NCBI GenBank assembly: GCA_964464435.1
Contig: CAYXGE010000080.1
Location: forward strand, 1-8,152
Reading direction: 5' to 3'
DNA: 8,152 nucleotides
Origin: CAYXGE01 sp964464435
GTDB lineage: Bacteria; Pseudomonadota; Gammaproteobacteria; Burkholderiales; Methylophilaceae
Shown: one piece after another, positions 6,483-8,152 of the stretch
How positions within the stretch are numbered: position 1 is the first letter of the stretch
Layout: the number at the start of each line of letters is the position of its first letter
Translations under genes and position numbers: made by a program
The notes under the pieces: model-generated
What the model was told of the DNA's origin: nothing
The model's database searches: none
What the model saw: the letters and a program-made list of their open reading frames with translations, nothing else

Positions 6483-7790
6483 TTGACAGGTCTTTTTGCA
6501 CCGCAGCAACCACAAGCGCCATTAGCAGAGCAGCTACGTCCTAAAACCATCAACGAGGTGGTTGGCCAAACGCACTTGTTAGGTGAAGGTAAGCCTTTGC
6601 GTCGTGCATTTGAGTCTGGCAAGTTGCCCTCGATGATTTTATGGGGCCCTCCGGGCGTGGGTAAAACCACTTTGGCTAGACTCATTGCCAATACTGCCGA
6701 TGCAGAGTTTATCCCATTATCAGCGGTACTTTCAGGTATTAAAGATATTAGAGAAGCGGTAGAGCGTGCAGAGCACACACTGCAACAAACAGGCCGTAAA
6801 ACCATTTTATTTGTAGATGAGGTACATCGTTTTAATAAAGGTCAGCAAGATGCATTTTTGCCGTTTGTTGAAAGCGGCCTCATTACCTTTATTGGCGCAA
6901 CCACAGAAAACCCATCGTTTGAAGTGAATAGTGCGCTACTGAGTCGGGCACAGGTGTTTGTGTTAAGTGCCTTATCTGAGGCTGAGTTAGCATTATTACT
7001 TGAGCGCGCTAAGCAAGCCATGGGCGCTAATATTCACCTTACAGCAGATGTGCAAGAGCAAGTGTTGGCCTATGCTGATGGCGATGCAAGACGCTTGCTT
7101 AATTTTGTAGAAGGCTTATTGCATAGTGCAATTTCTGCCCAAGTGACTGAGATAGACGAGGCATTTTTACAGGCTAATATGGCCAGTAAATTGCGCCGTT
7201 TTGACAAAGGTGGTGAAGCCTTTTACGACCAAATTTCTGCCATGCATAAATCGGTGCGCGGCTCTAACCCAGATGCCGCCCTATATTGGTTTTTACGTAT
7301 GCTAGATGGTGGTGCTGACCCTTTATATTTAGGTAGACGGATTGTGCGTATGGCAATTGAGGATATAGGGATTGCCGACCCGCGTGCGCAAACCATGGCA
7401 TTAGAAGCCTGCCAAATTTATGAGCGCCTAGGTTCACCAGAAGGTGAATTAGCGTTAAGTAATGCGGTGATTTATTGTGCGGTAGCGGCCAAAAGCAATG
7501 CCGCCTATATGGCCTATAATCAAGCCAAGGCCTTTGTGGCGCAAGATAAATCGCGTGCCGTACCTTTGCACTTAAGAAATGCACCGACCAAGCTGATGAA
7601 AGCCTTAAATTATGGCAAAGAGTACCGTTATGCGCATAACGAGCCCGATGCTTATGCGGCAGGCGAGCATTATTTTCCTGAAGATTTGCCTGCTATGCAG
7701 TTTTATGAACCCACACCACGCGGTTTGGAAGGTAAAATAGCAGATAAATTGGCGCATCTGCGTGAACTAGACAAAAAAGCGAAGAAATAG
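6483..7790 (+). CDS. rarA: replication-associated recombination protein A (RarA/MgsA AAA+ ATPase)
   Basis: Clamp-loader-like AAA+ ATPase acting at stalled or damaged replication forks, related to eukaryotic WRNIP1/Mgs1. The 435 residues match the family. Motifs in order: the N-terminal PLAEQLRPKTINEVVGQTHLLG box (13-34), Walker A GPPGVGKT (55-62), Walker B ILFVDEVHRF (108-117), sensor 1 GATTENP (138-144), arginine-finger region LLSRAQVF (R155), sensor 2 GDARRLLN (200-207), and the C-terminal tetramerisation part (about 240-420) with DGGADPLYLGRRIVRMAIEDIG. The start is TTG: AAGGA (6472-6476) precedes it with a 6-nt spacer, and the only nearby upstream ATG (6457) is out of frame. serS follows 9 bp later, so the two are likely cotranscribed, as in E. 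coli. The intrinsic terminator 36 bp upstream leaves no room for a full promoter with a leader, so transcription must come through or around it. Confidence 0.97.
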   Translation: MTGLFAPQQPQAPLAEQLRPKTINEVVGQTHLLGEGKPLRRAFESGKLPSMILWGPPGVGKTTLARLIANTADAEFIPLSAVLSGIKDIREAVERAEHTLQQTGRKTILFVDEVHRFNKGQQDAFLPFVESGLITFIGATTENPSFEVNSALLSRAQVFVLSALSEAELALLLERAKQAMGANIHLTADVQEQVLAYADGDARRLLNFVEGLLHSAISAQVTEIDEAFLQANMASKLRRFDKGGEAFYDQISAMHKSVRGSNPDAALYWFLRMLDGGADPLYLGRRIVRMAIEDIGIADPRAQTMALEACQIYERLGSPEGELALSNAVIYCAVAAKSNAAYMAYNQAKAFVAQDKSRAVPLHLRNAPTKLMKALNYGKEYRYAHNEPDAYAAGEHYFPEDLPAMQFYEPTPRGLEGKIADKLAHLRELDKKAKK

Positions 7791-7799
7791 AGAAATCAA

Positions 7800-8152
7800 A
7801 TGTTAGATATTCAAGAGTTAAGAAAAGACTTAGACCAAGTAGTGGCGCGATTAAAAGCACGCAAATTTGATTTTCCAGCGGAGGCATTTCGTGCGCTTGA
7901 AACTGAACGTAAAACGATACAAACCAACACAGAAGCCCTACAAGCTAAGCGCAATGCGGCCTCTAAGAGTATTGGTATTGCTAAATCAAAAGGTGAAGAT
8001 GTGTCTGCCATTATGGCAGAAGTGGCAGGCTTGGGTGACGAGTTAAAAGCCGCAGAAATCAAACTTAGCGATATTCAAGCTAAGCTTCAAGACATTATGC
8101 TAAATGTGCCTAACTTGCCACATGAAAGTGTGCCAACTGGCAAAGACGAAAC
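7800..8152 (+). CDS. serS: seryl-tRNA synthetase, N-terminal part only
   Basis: Class II aminoacyl-tRNA synthetase that charges tRNA-Ser in the cytosol. The window contains the first 117 codons plus two bases, and no stop occurs before the right edge. The visible part is the N-terminal tRNA-binding domain: the start MLDIQELRKDLDQV, then a long antiparallel coiled-coil arm (about residues 30-100, rich in Lys, Glu and Ala) that grips the long variable arm of tRNA-Ser, then the linker sequence LNVPNLPHESVPTGKDE that leads into the catalytic domain. The catalytic motifs 1-3 lie outside the window. The ATG is 9 bp after the rarA stop. Only a weak purine-rich sequence overlapping that stop could act as a ribosome binding site, which suggests translational coupling to rarA. 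Confidence 0.96.
   Translation, partial: MLDIQELRKDLDQVVARLKARKFDFPAEAFRALETERKTIQTNTEALQAKRNAASKSIGIAKSKGEDVSAIMAEVAGLGDELKAAEIKLSDIQAKLQDIMLNVPNLPHESVPTGKDE

Noticed and set aside
7264..8062. Minus-strand frames opposite rarA and serS
   Set aside because: They lie against well-recognised RarA and SerS proteins, show no domain signatures, and are antisense shadows.

Overview
This 8.15 kb window is ordinary core chromosome from a Gram-negative proteobacterium. The protein styles and the moderately AT-rich composition suggest a betaproteobacterium close to the Methylophilaceae (Methylotenera/Methylophilus type); that placement is inference from sequence feel, not from a search. LolA, a periplasmic lipoprotein carrier, requires an outer membrane. 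The block trxB ... ftsK-lolA-rarA-serS matches the E. coli order trxB-lrp-ftsK-lolA-rarA-serS. Here oxyR and dps occupy the place where E. coli has lrp.

Left half (1-3085, all minus strand, so read right to left): oxyR encodes a peroxide-sensing LysR regulator with both redox cysteines at 199 and 208. dps encodes a ferritin-like iron-storage and DNA-protection protein, and is preceded by a candidate promoter with an OxyR-like operator just upstream of its -35. trxB (thioredoxin reductase) follows 19 bp after dps and ends at a strong hairpin terminator. Beyond it is a 5'-complete but truncated Smr-domain endonuclease gene that runs off the left edge. Together oxyR-dps-trxB look like a compact peroxide and thiol stress module.

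Right half (3246-8152, all plus strand): ftsK (chromosome translocase, TTG start, strong extended -10 promoter), lolA, then a 257-bp AT-rich gap containing a candidate promoter and a clear intrinsic terminator, then rarA (TTG start) and the first 117 codons of serS, which runs off the right edge. The 160-bp oxyR/ftsK divergent region holds a 19-bp near-perfect dyad that overlaps the ftsK -10.

The sequence has one assembly flaw: a 100-N gap inside dps whose two edges carry the same 17 bases. Collapsing it restores an intact 155-residue Dps in frame, so the gene is almost certainly not broken. I found no mobile element, CRISPR array, rRNA, tRNA or defence system, and no convincing new multi-gene system. 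The points worth following up are regulatory: the dps operator, the oxyR/ftsK dyad, a possibly leaderless smr mRNA, and the terminator-bearing stretch before rarA.
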